A stretch of DNA of 64,000 bases from Oscillatoriophycideae cyanobacterium NC_groundwater_1537_Pr4_S-0.65um_50_18 (GCA_016208305.1 JACQYI010000033.1:310001-374000), one strand, 5' to 3'. Counted from the first letter of the stretch, positions 34,740 to 43,603 are shown. The notes: generated by a model not told the origin, from the sequence alone. Translations and numbers: made by a program.

Positions 34740-36878
34740 ATGGTTGATCCGTTTACGGCTGGTGCGATCGCGGCAATGGTTCCGATGTTGTCGGAGCTGG
34801 CGACCGATATTTTTAAGGACAGTGCCAAAGAGGGCGGCAAAAGCATCCTGGGCTGGGGAGGCAAAAAGATTAGTGAGGGGGTGCAGCAGCAGATTAAAGA
34901 TGCGTCCCGGCAGTATGTAAAAACCTATCAGGAACGGCACGGCATCTTGAAGGTGTTAGGTATGAGTAAACCCGTGAGTCTGGACTCGGTGTATACGGCA
35001 GTTTGCTTACTCGATCGCCAGGGTTTGCAGCAGTTTAAGTCGATCGCCGATTTAGAGAGTGCATTTCGACAAGCAAGAGAACAGCGATTAAGGCAGAGAG
35101 GGCAACCCAGTCCCAAGCAACAGGGCATTGCGGTTGCTAATGCCGAGCAGTATTTGATGGTGTTGGGTGCGCCGGGTGCAGGCAAGTCTACGTTTTTACG
35201 GAAGATGGGCTTGGAGGCACTGAAGGGCAGGCAGCGAACATTCCAGCATCGCTGTATTCCGGTCTTTATTGAGTTAAAGCGGCTGAGTGGCGAAATTGAC
35301 CTAGCGCAAGAAATCATTAAAGAGTTTGAAACCTGCGGCTTTCCAGATGCTAAGGGCTTTACCAGCAAGGCGCTAGAGCAGGGCAGACTGCTGATTTTGC
35401 TGGATGGATTGGATGAAGTGCCGACGGAGAGTTTGAACAAAGCCATCCAGGCGATTCAAGATTTTGTCGATCGCCACAGCAAAAATCGCTATATTGCCTC
35501 CTGCCGGGTGGCGGCATACCGCAGCAACTTTCGCCGATTTAGCGATGTGGCAATTGCCGAGTTTGATGATGAGCAGATCCGGCAATACATTAGCAACTGG
35601 TTTCAGTCGTCCGATGATTTGGCAAACAACACGGCAGCGAAATGTTGGGAAACCTTGCAGCAGCCGGAGAACGCGGCTGCTAAAGAGCTTGCCCATACGC
35701 CGCTACTGCTGACGTTTTTATGTCTGGTGTACGATCGCGCTCAAAATTTTCCCCGCAATCGCAGCGTCCTATATGGCAAGGCATTGCGGATTTTGTTAGA
35801 AGAATGGGCGGCGTTTAATCGGTTGGCCAATCAGCGCCGCATCTATGAGGGGCTAAGCGTAGAGCTAGAGGAAATTCTGCTGGCAGAGATTGCGGCGAGG
35901 GGGTTTGCCAAGGATCAGCTTTTCTTTTCGCAGTCTGATCTGGTCAGACGGATCAAAACCTTTTTGGCGAGTAATCTGAATGCGCCGAAGCATCTGGATG
36001 GGGAGGCGGTGCTCAACGCCATTGCCGTGCAGCAGGGAATTTTGGTGGAGCGAGCAGAGGATGCCTACTCATTCTCGCACCTAACGCTGCAAGAGTATTT
36101 GACGGCTCAGTTCATTGCCAACAATCCTCAGTTTATTAAGCGCTTAGTGGATCGATCGCTAACTGATGAACGATGGCGCGAGGTGTTTCTGCTGACTGCG
36201 GGACTGATGAAAGGCAGTAAAGGAGCCGATCCGCTGCTGCTGGGGATGGAGCAACAGGCACAGACTTATCTAAATACGCCAAAGCTCAAAGCCTTGGTGC
36301 GATGGGCAGAGGACGCGACTGCGGGGCCAGAGGGAAACTACAAGCCCGCTGTAAAACGAGCAGCAGCGATTTACCTCGCCCACGACCTCGCCCGTGTCCT
36401 CGATCTCGTTCACGACCACGACCTCGCCCGCGACCTTGCCCACAACCTCACCCACAACCTCGCCCTCACCCACAACCTCGCTCTTACCCTTGACCTCGCT
36501 CTTACCCTTGACCTCGCCCGCGAGTTTAACCGCGCCCTCGATCACGCCCGCGCCCGCGCCCGCGAGTTTGAAGAAAAAATCTTTAGATCCGTTAACTTTA
36601 CTGAACTCGTGGCAGATCTAGAAGCCCTAGAACTGAACACTCCAGATGACAATCAGCCCTACGAGATTCTTCAAGCTTTTGCCGATCGAATTTCAGAGAT
36701 CTGGTTTAAAGCCTTGGGGTTAGAGCCAGAAGTTGCGGTGCTCTCTTATGAGGAAGCGACTGCGTTGAGCAACTATTTATATGCTAATGAATTGATGGTG
36801 CGTTGCCAGGAAGCTGCCGTGCGCGTGTCGCCGCAGGTGTGGGCAGGTATTGAAGCGCGAATGCTGACCATAAAGTAA
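34740..36878 (+). CDS. NACHT-domain STAND ATPase, defence-type
   Basis: 712 residues from the ATG at 34740 (an earlier ATG at 34686 overlaps the HicB reading frame). Residues 1-95: a helical N-terminal domain (GGKKISEGVQQQIKDASRQY, RHGILKVLGM). NACHT ATPase: Walker A GAPGAGKS at 143-150, Walker B LLILLDGLDEV at about 217-227, arginine-sensor strand SCRVAAYR, and TPLLLTFLC. Winged-helix region ends FSHLTLQEYLTAQFI. Then helical repeats and, at about 544-610, a low-complexity Asp-Leu-Ala/His-Asn-Leu array encoded by DNA repeats, and a helical C-terminal domain. Bacterial NACHT proteins include antiphage sensors that act by cell death. The effector part here is not obvious. Confidence 0.88.
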   Translation: MVDPFTAGAIAAMVPMLSELATDIFKDSAKEGGKSILGWGGKKISEGVQQQIKDASRQYVKTYQERHGILKVLGMSKPVSLDSVYTAVCLLDRQGLQQFKSIADLESAFRQAREQRLRQRGQPSPKQQGIAVANAEQYLMVLGAPGAGKSTFLRKMGLEALKGRQRTFQHRCIPVFIELKRLSGEIDLAQEIIKEFETCGFPDAKGFTSKALEQGRLLILLDGLDEVPTESLNKAIQAIQDFVDRHSKNRYIASCRVAAYRSNFRRFSDVAIAEFDDEQIRQYISNWFQSSDDLANNTAAKCWETLQQPENAAAKELAHTPLLLTFLCLVYDRAQNFPRNRSVLYGKALRILLEEWAAFNRLANQRRIYEGLSVELEEILLAEIAARGFAKDQLFFSQSDLVRRIKTFLASNLNAPKHLDGEAVLNAIAVQQGILVERAEDAYSFSHLTLQEYLTAQFIANNPQFIKRLVDRSLTDERWREVFLLTAGLMKGSKGADPLLLGMEQQAQTYLNTPKLKALVRWAEDATAGPEGNYKPAVKRAAAIYLAHDLARVLDLVHDHDLARDLAHNLTHNLALTHNLALTLDLALTLDLAREFNRALDHARARAREFEEKIFRSVNFTELVADLEALELNTPDDNQPYEILQAFADRISEIWFKALGLEPEVAVLSYEEATALSNYLYANELMVRCQEAAVRVSPQVWAGIEARMLTIK
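36373..36560. repeat. In-frame low-complexity repeat in the NACHT gene
   Basis: Dense C/T-rich hexamer-based repeats on the plus strand include an exact 18-bp duplication (cctcgctcttacccttga at 36476-36493 and 36494-36511). All changes stay in frame and give DLAxxL-like leucine periodicity. Confidence 0.8.
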
Positions 36879-37156
36879 CCCTTAATTTGCAGGAGGCAGC
36901 GGAGGCTAATCTGTATGCATATTTCCTGTTGAAGATATAGGGAACTGTGGCGCTGGATGTCGCCCTTCCGCATGCCCAACAAGCCACTCCATTCAAATTC
37001 TCTCAAGAAGAAAACTTAAAGGAGCTGGATTCATTCCTGTCAATCCAGCCATTCTCACGATCGATCTACCAGTGCTCCTAGAAGGCGCGAATTTGATCTC
37101 GTCCCTGGGAATCCTAAATCTGAAATGATCATCGGTGATTCGGAGAAGAAGACGAA

Positions 37157-39013
37157 ATGCTGAAAACGAGCTACGACTTTGAGACAGCGATCCTGCCGAC
37201 AGGCGCTGCATTAAAGACCAATATCCTGCTCCGGTTTCGTGCAGATACTCCCGAATCTCCTCGCCGCAATCTCAACCTTTCGCTGGTGATCGATCGCTCC
37301 GGCTCGATGGCGGGTGCGCCCTTGCATCATGCCCTCAGAGCGGCTGAGTCTGTGGTCGATCAGCTAGAACCAACCGACACGCTCTCAGTAGTTGTTTATG
37401 ACGATGCGGTTGATACGCCCGTGCCTCCCCAGCCTGTGACCGATAAGGCCGCACTGAAAGGGGCGATCGCTCGGGTGCGGGCAGGCGGCATCACGAATCT
37501 ATCGGGCGGCTGGCTCAAAGGCTGCGATTATGTCAAGACGCACCTTGATCCACAAAAAATCAATCGGGTGCTGCTGCTGACAGACGGCCACGCCAATATG
37601 GGCATCCAAGATCCCCGAATTTTGACCACGACATCGGGGCAAAAAGCCGAAGAAGGCATCACTACGACGACGCTAGGATTTGCGCAAGGCTTTAATGAAG
37701 ACTTGCTGATCAGCATGGCAAGAGCGGCCAACGGCAACTTTTACTTCATCCAGAGCGTTGACGAAGCCACAGAAGTCTTCAGCATTGAGCTGGACAGCCT
37801 GCGGGCAGTTGTGGGTCAAAATTTGGTGGTTACGATCGAACTCGCCGCTGGCGTTCGCTTAGTCGATACCCTGAGTCTGGCAAAAGTGAGCCAAGATGAT
37901 GCTGGGGCCACGGCGATCGCTCTAGGAGAGCTTTACGAGGGCGAAGACAAGCTCTTGGGCTTGAGTTTAGAAATTCCAGCGGCTGCAATTGGCGATTTGC
38001 CTGTCATGCGGCTGCACTACAGTGCGGATGTGGTGCAAGACAATGTGATTCAATCGGTGTCAGGTACGGCAGAGGTGATCGCCCAAGTCGGCAGCATCGA
38101 AGAGGCAGCTCATGCCGCGTCGAGCAATATTTTAATTGAGCTGAGTCGTCTAACAATCGCCAAAGCCAAAGAGACAGCCCTCGATCTGGCGGAACAGGGC
38201 AGACATGCAGAAGCCGAGCAAATTCTGCGATCGCTGATTCAAGAGCTACAAGCCAAAGGCTTAAATGAAAACTTTGAAATTGCTGAAGAGATGGATCAGC
38301 TAGCGTATTTTGCCGATCGCATTGCCCAGAAGGCTTTGGGCAACGCCGGACGCAAAGAGCTGCGCGACCAGAGTTACCAAACGCTGAACCGTAATCGCAG
38401 CGATTTGGGCGGTCGGGGGGTGACGGCAGGAGACGAAGTTTATGCCATGCCGACGGTTAGCGAAGTCGGCTCAGGAGTGGAGCTACACTGCGTTCGAGAA
38501 GGCGGCAAGCTGCGGATCAAAGTCATCTCTGAGGGCTATGATGCCGCGAAGAACGTGCAGTTTCCCCGCGCTATTCGAGCAGAGGGCGCACGCTACGTTG
38601 CCGAAGGGCTAGAACTCTCCAGCGATGGCAGTTTCTACCGAGTTCAGGGCAGCATCACTCGGTTTGCCAAACCTGGCGAAGCCGATATTTTCGTTACCGC
38701 TCACCATTCCAGATCTCGCAGCACGGGCAAAGCTTCCACAGCCCCACCCAGTGCCGCTGACCTGCCCACAACTGACACCGTAGGGGATGGCATTCTGGTG
38801 CAGTGTGTCAAAGAGGGCAGCAAGATCCGAGCCAGAGTGGTGGCCGATGCCTATGAGCCGAATTGGAACATGCGATTTCCGCGATCGATCCGGGAGGAGG
38901 GCATGCTCTATGTCGTAGATGAAGTCAAAACGGCACCGGATGGCAAGTCCTACATTGCCTGCGGAGATATTAAGCGGTTCGTGCAACCCACCATGACGCC
39001 GTCCTCTCAGTAG
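37157..39013 (+). CDS. vWA-domain protein with duplicated C-terminal domain
   Basis: 618 residues, no signal peptide. The von Willebrand A domain (about 35-225) has an intact metal site: DRSGS at 46-50, a conserved Thr (GGITNLSGG) and TDGHAN. A central beta/helical region follows, then a domain of about 60 residues present twice: about 437-505 (LHCVREGGKLRIKVISEGYD, NVQFPRAIRAEGARYV) and about 541-610 (VQCVKEGSKIRARVVADAYE, NMRFPRSIREEGMLYV). This duplicated module is not one I can name. vWA proteins bind partners through a metal ion, often in ATPase-driven complexes. It lies 278 bp after the NACHT gene on the same strand. Confidence 0.85.
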   Translation: MLKTSYDFETAILPTGAALKTNILLRFRADTPESPRRNLNLSLVIDRSGSMAGAPLHHALRAAESVVDQLEPTDTLSVVVYDDAVDTPVPPQPVTDKAALKGAIARVRAGGITNLSGGWLKGCDYVKTHLDPQKINRVLLLTDGHANMGIQDPRILTTTSGQKAEEGITTTTLGFAQGFNEDLLISMARAANGNFYFIQSVDEATEVFSIELDSLRAVVGQNLVVTIELAAGVRLVDTLSLAKVSQDDAGATAIALGELYEGEDKLLGLSLEIPAAAIGDLPVMRLHYSADVVQDNVIQSVSGTAEVIAQVGSIEEAAHAASSNILIELSRLTIAKAKETALDLAEQGRHAEAEQILRSLIQELQAKGLNENFEIAEEMDQLAYFADRIAQKALGNAGRKELRDQSYQTLNRNRSDLGGRGVTAGDEVYAMPTVSEVGSGVELHCVREGGKLRIKVISEGYDAAKNVQFPRAIRAEGARYVAEGLELSSDGSFYRVQGSITRFAKPGEADIFVTAHHSRSRSTGKASTAPPSAADLPTTDTVGDGILVQCVKEGSKIRARVVADAYEPNWNMRFPRSIREEGMLYVVDEVKTAPDGKSYIACGDIKRFVQPTMTPSSQ

Positions 39014-39050
39014 ATTAGAAATTCCTCTCAGTTCTCTAAAGTCCAGCTTT

Positions 39051-39084
39051 TTAGGGTTGTGTGACGCGCGCCACACAACCCTAA
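39051..39084. terminator. Hairpin between convergent genes
   Basis: TTAGGGTTGTGTG and CACACAACCCTAA are perfect 13-bp arms around an 8-nt GC-rich loop (ACGCGCGC), placed between the vWA gene and the convergent DUF6745-like gene. Confidence 0.8.
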
Positions 39085-39088
39085 CTTA

Positions 39089-39787
39089 CTAGGCTTCGAT
39101 CAGCGGATGGTAGTCATCTGGATTGTCGAAACCTGCGACCCAGGCGGCGGCTTGACGACAGCTCCGCATATGGGGAGGAACGCGCAGAACATGGGTATGG
39201 CCTGTAGAGGGGCAGATGACTTTCAAGATCATCAGTGGCTCATCATCCTCAAGCGTGATGCAGACAAGCTGACGCTCTCCGCCTGCATCCCGATCGCGAT
39301 CGCGAACCAGTCCGCCCACCTGCTGCAAAAATGTCTCATAGCCCAGCCGCTCGATTAGCACCCGGCGGAGTTCGACATTTTCAATATTCAGGATATCTTG
39401 TCCGGTAAAAGACTGAGAGGAAAACGCAATCCGGTCATCAACCTGAACACCTCGCCAGCGCAAGACAAAGCCATGACCCGCAGGCAGTGCCGTTATACCA
39501 CTCCCTGCTAGCTCAATCCAGTGCGTCACATGCAGCCCAGAAGGCAGCGCCGTCAGATTCACACAATCGCTAATGTCCAGGCTTTCGCAGGTAAGATTGT
39601 CGGGTAAATGGTAGAGGTGCGAGGCGGCCTGTAAGTTGAGATGCCCCAAAACCCGCATGCCCTCCCAGGCGCGATGCTCCAAAATGAGTTTACGGGCGCG
39701 ATCGCCAGCAACAGCCTCCTGAGTCTCAGCGGTGCGGGGCTTTGCCAATTTTTTGGGTAAGCGCCCGTTCGACATGATGTGCAGCAT
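39089..39787 (-). CDS. DUF6745-like protein with leucine-rich segment
   Basis: 232 residues. The middle has a leucine-rich-type segment (LPDNLTCESLDISDCVNLTALPSGLHV, given here only as pattern LPxNLxxxxLDIxxCxxLTALP) and then ILNIENVELRRVLIERLGYE, which recalls DUF6745 proteins. The C-terminal part (ITLEDDEPLMILKVICPS, VLRVPPHMRSCRQAAAWV) reads as a conserved second module. Start ATG overlaps the upstream stop by one base (TAATG), so translation is coupled to the 111-residue partner. Function unknown. Such pairs also occur in actinobacteria and planctomycetes as I recall; not checked. Confidence 0.6.
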   Translation of the reverse strand: MLHIMSNGRLPKKLAKPRTAETQEAVAGDRARKLILEHRAWEGMRVLGHLNLQAASHLYHLPDNLTCESLDISDCVNLTALPSGLHVTHWIELAGSGITALPAGHGFVLRWRGVQVDDRIAFSSQSFTGQDILNIENVELRRVLIERLGYETFLQQVGGLVRDRDRDAGGERQLVCITLEDDEPLMILKVICPSTGHTHVLRVPPHMRSCRQAAAWVAGFDNPDDYHPLIEA

Positions 39788-40122
39788 TAGTCCATGACCT
39801 CAACATAGGCACCCGGACGATATTCTCGCTGCTTCCAAACGCGATAAAACCCTTGCGGCAGCTCAATGGCTCGATGTTCTTCATGAACCAAGGTAGCAAT
39901 CTCAGCGCTTACTTCTAGAAACAGCTCATTTCCCTGCGCCCAGAGCTGTACTGCATCCGCTCGATCCATCCGATGGCTATGGCCTGTGACTTCTCCCTGC
40001 GCCAGTGTCACCCCTTCCTGCCTGTGTGCCCCGCTGGGTAAGCCAGCAATCCGCGAGATCAAAACATCACCCTGTCGATAAAGCACTCCAGTTGAGCTGA
40101 TCTGGCTGTTGCGATTTAACAT
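39787..40122 (-). CDS. Conserved hypothetical partner of the DUF6745-like protein
   Basis: 111 residues, mostly beta strands. Conserved-looking motifs are YRQGDVLISRI near the N-terminus, LAQGEVTGHSHRM in the middle (two His, possible metal or nucleotide site) and LVHEEHRAIELPQGFYRVWKQREY at the C-terminus. Similar 'RQGDV/GEVTGHSH' proteins are widespread as hypothetical proteins. It is first in a two-gene operon with the DUF6745-like gene (1-bp overlap). I do not know its activity; a small barrel-type ligand-binding protein is a guess. Confidence 0.6.
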   Translation of the reverse strand: MLNRNSQISSTGVLYRQGDVLISRIAGLPSGAHRQEGVTLAQGEVTGHSHRMDRADAVQLWAQGNELFLEVSAEIATLVHEEHRAIELPQGFYRVWKQREYRPGAYVEVMD

Positions 40123-40319
40123 CTTTGTGATTCTCTACTCTAAGATTCTCTAAATGTTTGAGCAGCAATGGTGAGGGCGATGCGCGATCGGGGGATAAGT
40201 AGTACGTGTATTCTAAACCAGCCCACTAGGGGTCGGCAATGCGTAACTTTACTATGCAACTTTGCTGAAGCCACCTCATTTCTGAGCAGCGCTTTCTCGA
40301 AATTTAGGGGTTTATCGCT

Positions 40320-41237
40320 TTAACAAGCCGAGAGAAACGGAATACCAAACACCTGCCAAATGATAATCGGCGTGAGTACCGTCCAAAATAGGGCATTGCC
40401 CAGGGCAATTTGTCCCGCAATGTTCATCGGCAGCTTCAGGAGAGACTGCAAAATCCAGCGATCGAGCGGCAAAATCAGCAGCCACATCAGCGCCATCCAG
40501 GCTAACCCCAGCCAGAAGAGAATCCACTTGAGGTTGCTATTAAAGCGGGTAAAGAATTGATCGATAAACAGCGTAGTCAAGCTGCCGACCTGTCCGGGCA
40601 GAATGATGCCACCCGTTTGCAAAGCGGCATTGGCAAGATCAATGCCCTTGAGGTTTTGCACCAAATCAGAGGTGACGAGCAACACATTGATGCGGGTTTT
40701 GCTAGCTTTGGCAGCTTGAATCGTCGTATCCTCAACCCGATCGCCCGTTCCATCCGTCACCAGCACAATTTCTTTGCAGCCCGAAGGCAGCGCGTTCAAG
40801 GCTTTCTGGCTTTCCTGGAGGGCAGCATTGACGTTGGTGCTACCCGGCAACACCCGCTGGCTCAGCGTAGGGTCAGCCAAGGTTTGGGTAAGGGCGGCTT
40901 GCACTTGAGCGCTATCTGACTCAAAGGCAGGCGTTAAGGGAACAACCAAAGCTCCGAAGCCGAACACCTGCACCCTGTTAGGACGCTTCAATTGGGCGTT
41001 TTCCGTCAAGTACGATCGCACTGCCTCTAGCTCTTGATTGACGATCGTATTGGGGGCATTAAACGCCTGATTTTCATAGGTGCTGCTGCTGAGATCGAGG
41101 GCGATCGCCGCCGCCACATTCGGTCTACCCCAGCCCAAAAGCCAGCACAGGAGAGCCGCCAGCAAACAGAGCATCAGAAAAATGAGCGGAATTTGAAACA
41201 GGGGATAGAGCCATAGGGCACGACGACGGCTATACAC
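40320..41237 (-). CDS. Membrane-bound vWA-domain protein
   Basis: 305 residues. TM1 at about 12-36 (leucine-rich), then a vWA domain (about 42-215) with the metal motif in DLSSS (instead of DxSxS with G), a Thr at GSTNVN, and LVTDGTGD. Two or three C-terminal membrane helices follow (about 235-260 and 275-300). The topology puts the vWA domain on one side of the membrane between helices, as in BatA/BatB-like proteins, though no MoxR ATPase is adjacent here. A cell-envelope complex or metal-dependent adhesion role is possible; it is a single gene, divergent from DUF4346. Confidence 0.75.
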   Translation of the reverse strand: MYSRRRALWLYPLFQIPLIFLMLCLLAALLCWLLGWGRPNVAAAIALDLSSSTYENQAFNAPNTIVNQELEAVRSYLTENAQLKRPNRVQVFGFGALVVPLTPAFESDSAQVQAALTQTLADPTLSQRVLPGSTNVNAALQESQKALNALPSGCKEIVLVTDGTGDRVEDTTIQAAKASKTRINVLLVTSDLVQNLKGIDLANAALQTGGIILPGQVGSLTTLFIDQFFTRFNSNLKWILFWLGLAWMALMWLLILPLDRWILQSLLKLPMNIAGQIALGNALFWTVLTPIIIWQVFGIPFLSAC

Positions 41238-41343
41238 AGGTTTGAGGGAAGAAGTAGATGGGATCTGATAGGTAAGGATAAACTAGATCGGATATGACGA
41301 GATTGATCTCTTCAGTTCATCAATCCAGCTTAAGCTACACCCT

Positions 41344-41748
41344 ATGAATTCATCGGTTTCCGCAAAAAATCCTACAGCTGAAGACCTCAAGGCTTTGGAT
41401 GACAAACTCTCTAAGCGCTTTATTGAGCTTGATCCAGAGGGCTACTTTCTGATTTATCTCGATCGCCCCGCCCAACTCATCTGCGCCAAGCACTTTGCCA
41501 ACATCATCAATGACAAAGGCTTAGCCTGCGACCCCGTAACAGGTAAGCCGTTATCGACCAAAGGCAAAGCCCAGCATACCCACACCGCAATTTACACGGG
41601 TCGGACGGCAAAAGAGCTGTGCATCAAGATTTTTGAAGAAACTCAACCTGCTCCGATCGGCTATCTCGATCACGCGGCCTACCTGGGTCGAGAGTTTTTG
41701 CGGGCGGAAATTGCCCTAATTAATGGTGGAGAATACGTCCAAGATTAG
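41344..41748 (+). CDS. DUF4346 domain protein
   Basis: 134 residues covering the whole DUF4346 domain: DPEGYFLIYLDRPAQLICAKHF, GLACDPVTGKPL, RTAKELCIKIFEE and the ending LDHAAYLGREFLRAEIALINGGEYVQD. The domain is common in cyanobacteria, alone or fused to dihydropteroate-synthase-like proteins; its function is not known. It is followed by a small plus-strand run (2TM protein, [2Fe-2S] protein). Confidence 0.9.
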   Translation: MNSSVSAKNPTAEDLKALDDKLSKRFIELDPEGYFLIYLDRPAQLICAKHFANIINDKGLACDPVTGKPLSTKGKAQHTHTAIYTGRTAKELCIKIFEETQPAPIGYLDHAAYLGREFLRAEIALINGGEYVQD

Positions 41749-41828
41749 AGTCCAGTCCCCCAGAGAGATAGTCTATAACTAAGGTGAGGGTTCATGCCCG
41801 CACGCCACTCTATGCACCGATTACCGCC

Positions 41829-42299
41829 ATGATGGAGCTATATCGTTCGGAAGACGCGCAGCAAATTTTGCAAATTGCTATCGCCCGCCAAGCCGAAGCC
41901 GGGGAACTCACCCGCACGCAGCTATTTGAAATTGCCGCCGAGCTAAACATTGCCCCTGCCGATATTCAGGCAGCGGAACAAGAGTGGCTTACCCGTCAGG
42001 GCGAATCGGTTGAGCGTAACGCCTTTGATCTGCAACGGCGGCATCGGTTTCAGCAGCGTTTTGCCAAATTTGCGATCGTCAACGGCTTTTTGCTCGCTCT
42101 CAATTTCCTGAACGGCTGGGGCGTGAGTTTTTTAGTTTACCTCTGCCTCTTTTGGGGGGTCGGGATGGCGCTCGATGCCTGGAAAACTTTTCAGCTGGGT
42201 GGTGAAGACTATGAAGAAGCCTTCCAGCGCTGGCGGCAGCGACGGCAGCTCAAAAAATCTGTCTCTACATTGGTCAATCGTGTCTTGAGCCTCGGCTGA
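41829..42299 (+). CDS. 2TM-domain membrane protein
   Basis: 156 residues from the ATG at 41829 (ATG at 41832 equally possible; a GTG at 41784 would add 15 residues). The N-terminus has a helical SHOCT-like region (SEDAQQILQIAIARQAEAGEL, LFEIAAELNI, DIQAAEQEWL). Then come two adjacent membrane helices (about 80-100 and 104-125) with the 2TM pattern FLLALNFLNGWGVSFLVYLCLFWGVGMALDAW, split here by a short turn. The C-terminus is basic and cytosolic. The function of 2TM proteins is unknown. The stop is 1 bp before the next ATG. Confidence 0.8.
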   Translation: MMELYRSEDAQQILQIAIARQAEAGELTRTQLFEIAAELNIAPADIQAAEQEWLTRQGESVERNAFDLQRRHRFQQRFAKFAIVNGFLLALNFLNGWGVSFLVYLCLFWGVGMALDAWKTFQLGGEDYEEAFQRWRQRRQLKKSVSTLVNRVLSLG

Positions 42300-42300
42300 C

Positions 42301-42606
42301 ATGACACACCCCCCCAAGCGGCGCTGTGTATTGGTGTGTCAGTATCGATCTTGTCTTCGCAATCATTCTGCCGAAGTTTTGGCGGCCTTTCAGGCATCCG
42401 TTCCTGCGGGTGTCTTTGCTAGCGGCAGTGAATGTATGGGGCAATGCGCTTCAGGGGCAACCGTGCGAGTAATGCCAGATAATCTTTGGTATTGCCGAGT
42501 CGAGCCAAAAGATGTGGCGGCGATTGTTGAGCAGCATCTCTGTGCAGATCAACCGATCGAGTCTTTACTTCATCCCCGTTTTCATCCCCCCGCAGAGTCT
42601 CTTTGA
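42301..42606 (+). CDS. Thioredoxin-like [2Fe-2S] ferredoxin
   Basis: 101 residues with the spacing of the thioredoxin-fold ferredoxins: Cys13 and Cys18 (VCQYRSCL), then Cys45 and Cys49 (SECMGQCASG), followed by VRVMPDNLWYCRVEP. These proteins carry a [2Fe-2S] cluster and resemble the NuoE subunit of respiratory complex I and cyanobacterial small ferredoxins. It could serve as a soluble electron carrier. ATG lies 1 bp after the stop of the 2TM gene, so coexpression is likely. Confidence 0.85.
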   Translation: MTHPPKRRCVLVCQYRSCLRNHSAEVLAAFQASVPAGVFASGSECMGQCASGATVRVMPDNLWYCRVEPKDVAAIVEQHLCADQPIESLLHPRFHPPAESL

Positions 42607-42910
42607 TCACTACGCACGATAACTAAGCATACTGTACGTCTTGACAATCAGCAGGCTTCAAGCCATGCACTTGTCAGGCCGAGTGAGGCAGAGTGAAGTT
42701 GCGATCGCGCCCTTGCTGAATGGCTAAGATAATGGGGAATTATTGAGTTTCTGGATGTTATTCCAGTCGAACATAGCGATTCGAGAATATCTAACCTTGT
42801 GGTAGTCCTGCAAGGGCAAGGATTTTTGTGGCTTGGGCAAAGCTCAGGTCAAACAAGCCTTACAGGAATACCCTGCTTCCGCCACTAACCTGCACCAAAG
42901 GTGAAAATTT
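42607..42910. other. Intergenic, nothing recognised
   Basis: About 300 bp between the ferredoxin and the TPR-like gene. I see no gene and no clear structure. Confidence 0.3.
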
Positions 42911-43603
42911 ATGCCAGATGCATTGGGTCATATGTTGCTGCCTCCCATTTTGCAGCAGCGTTACACAGCAGCCACCCAACTGGCTGAAACAGGTGAAATT
43001 GCAGCAGCGCTAATTGCCTACCAAGAGATCCTTCAAGCAGATTCGGGGCAATCCTTACAAGGTGTCGTGACGGGTGAGTTTTTGGCGTTAGTAGAGCTAC
43101 ATAAAGCCCATTGTCATCAGATATTAGGGAACGATCAGGCTGCTCATGCCATTTTTGAAGAGATGGATCGTTATTGGGCTGGTCAGCTAAGTATGGCCGA
43201 TCTGTACATATTCTATTTCTCTTATGGCAATACTCTAGGACGCTTAGGATTGCTCAAAGATATGGAAGACCGCTTGGCTCATGCTATGAATATTGCTTTG
43301 GAAGAGTTAGCCGATCGGGATAAATTTCGAGAAGTCTGGGACTCAGTCCTATATTGGGAAAAGCACCATGAAGAATGGTCATTGCTGGCTGAGCATAGCC
43401 AATCGGCATACGAGTTTGGGGTACAGGATCAGGATATCGCCATGCAGCGGCAGGCGATCGCATATCGCTGCATTGCCGAACATAGCTTGGGACAATATGA
43501 GCCGGCACGACGGTCAGCAGAAGAGATGCTGAGGTTAGTGCGTGATGTAGACAGGGCCATGCCACCACGACCAGGTTTACCCATGAGGGGATCAAGCGGG
43601 TGA
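42911..43603 (+). CDS. Hypothetical TPR-like helical protein
   Basis: 230 residues, all helical by eye, with TPR-like pairs: QQRYTAATQLAETGEIAAAL followed by AYQEILQ, EFLALVELHKAHCHQILGND followed by AHAIFEEMD, and QAIAYRCIAEHSLGQYEPAR followed by AEEMLRLV. No signal peptide or membrane segment. Probably a cytosolic protein-binding scaffold; no partner is suggested by the neighbours. The gene is convergent with the Pro-rich gene at 43647, 43 bp away. Base use looks a little more AT-rich than the flanks. Confidence 0.6.
   Translation: MPDALGHMLLPPILQQRYTAATQLAETGEIAAALIAYQEILQADSGQSLQGVVTGEFLALVELHKAHCHQILGNDQAAHAIFEEMDRYWAGQLSMADLYIFYFSYGNTLGRLGLLKDMEDRLAHAMNIALEELADRDKFREVWDSVLYWEKHHEEWSLLAEHSQSAYEFGVQDQDIAMQRQAIAYRCIAEHSLGQYEPARRSAEEMLRLVRDVDRAMPPRPGLPMRGSSG

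Noticed and set aside
36270-36621. Several open frames of Thr/Pro/Ser, Arg/Pro or Val/Gly/Glu repeats on both strands
   Set aside because: All are shadows of the C/T-rich repeat inside the NACHT gene.
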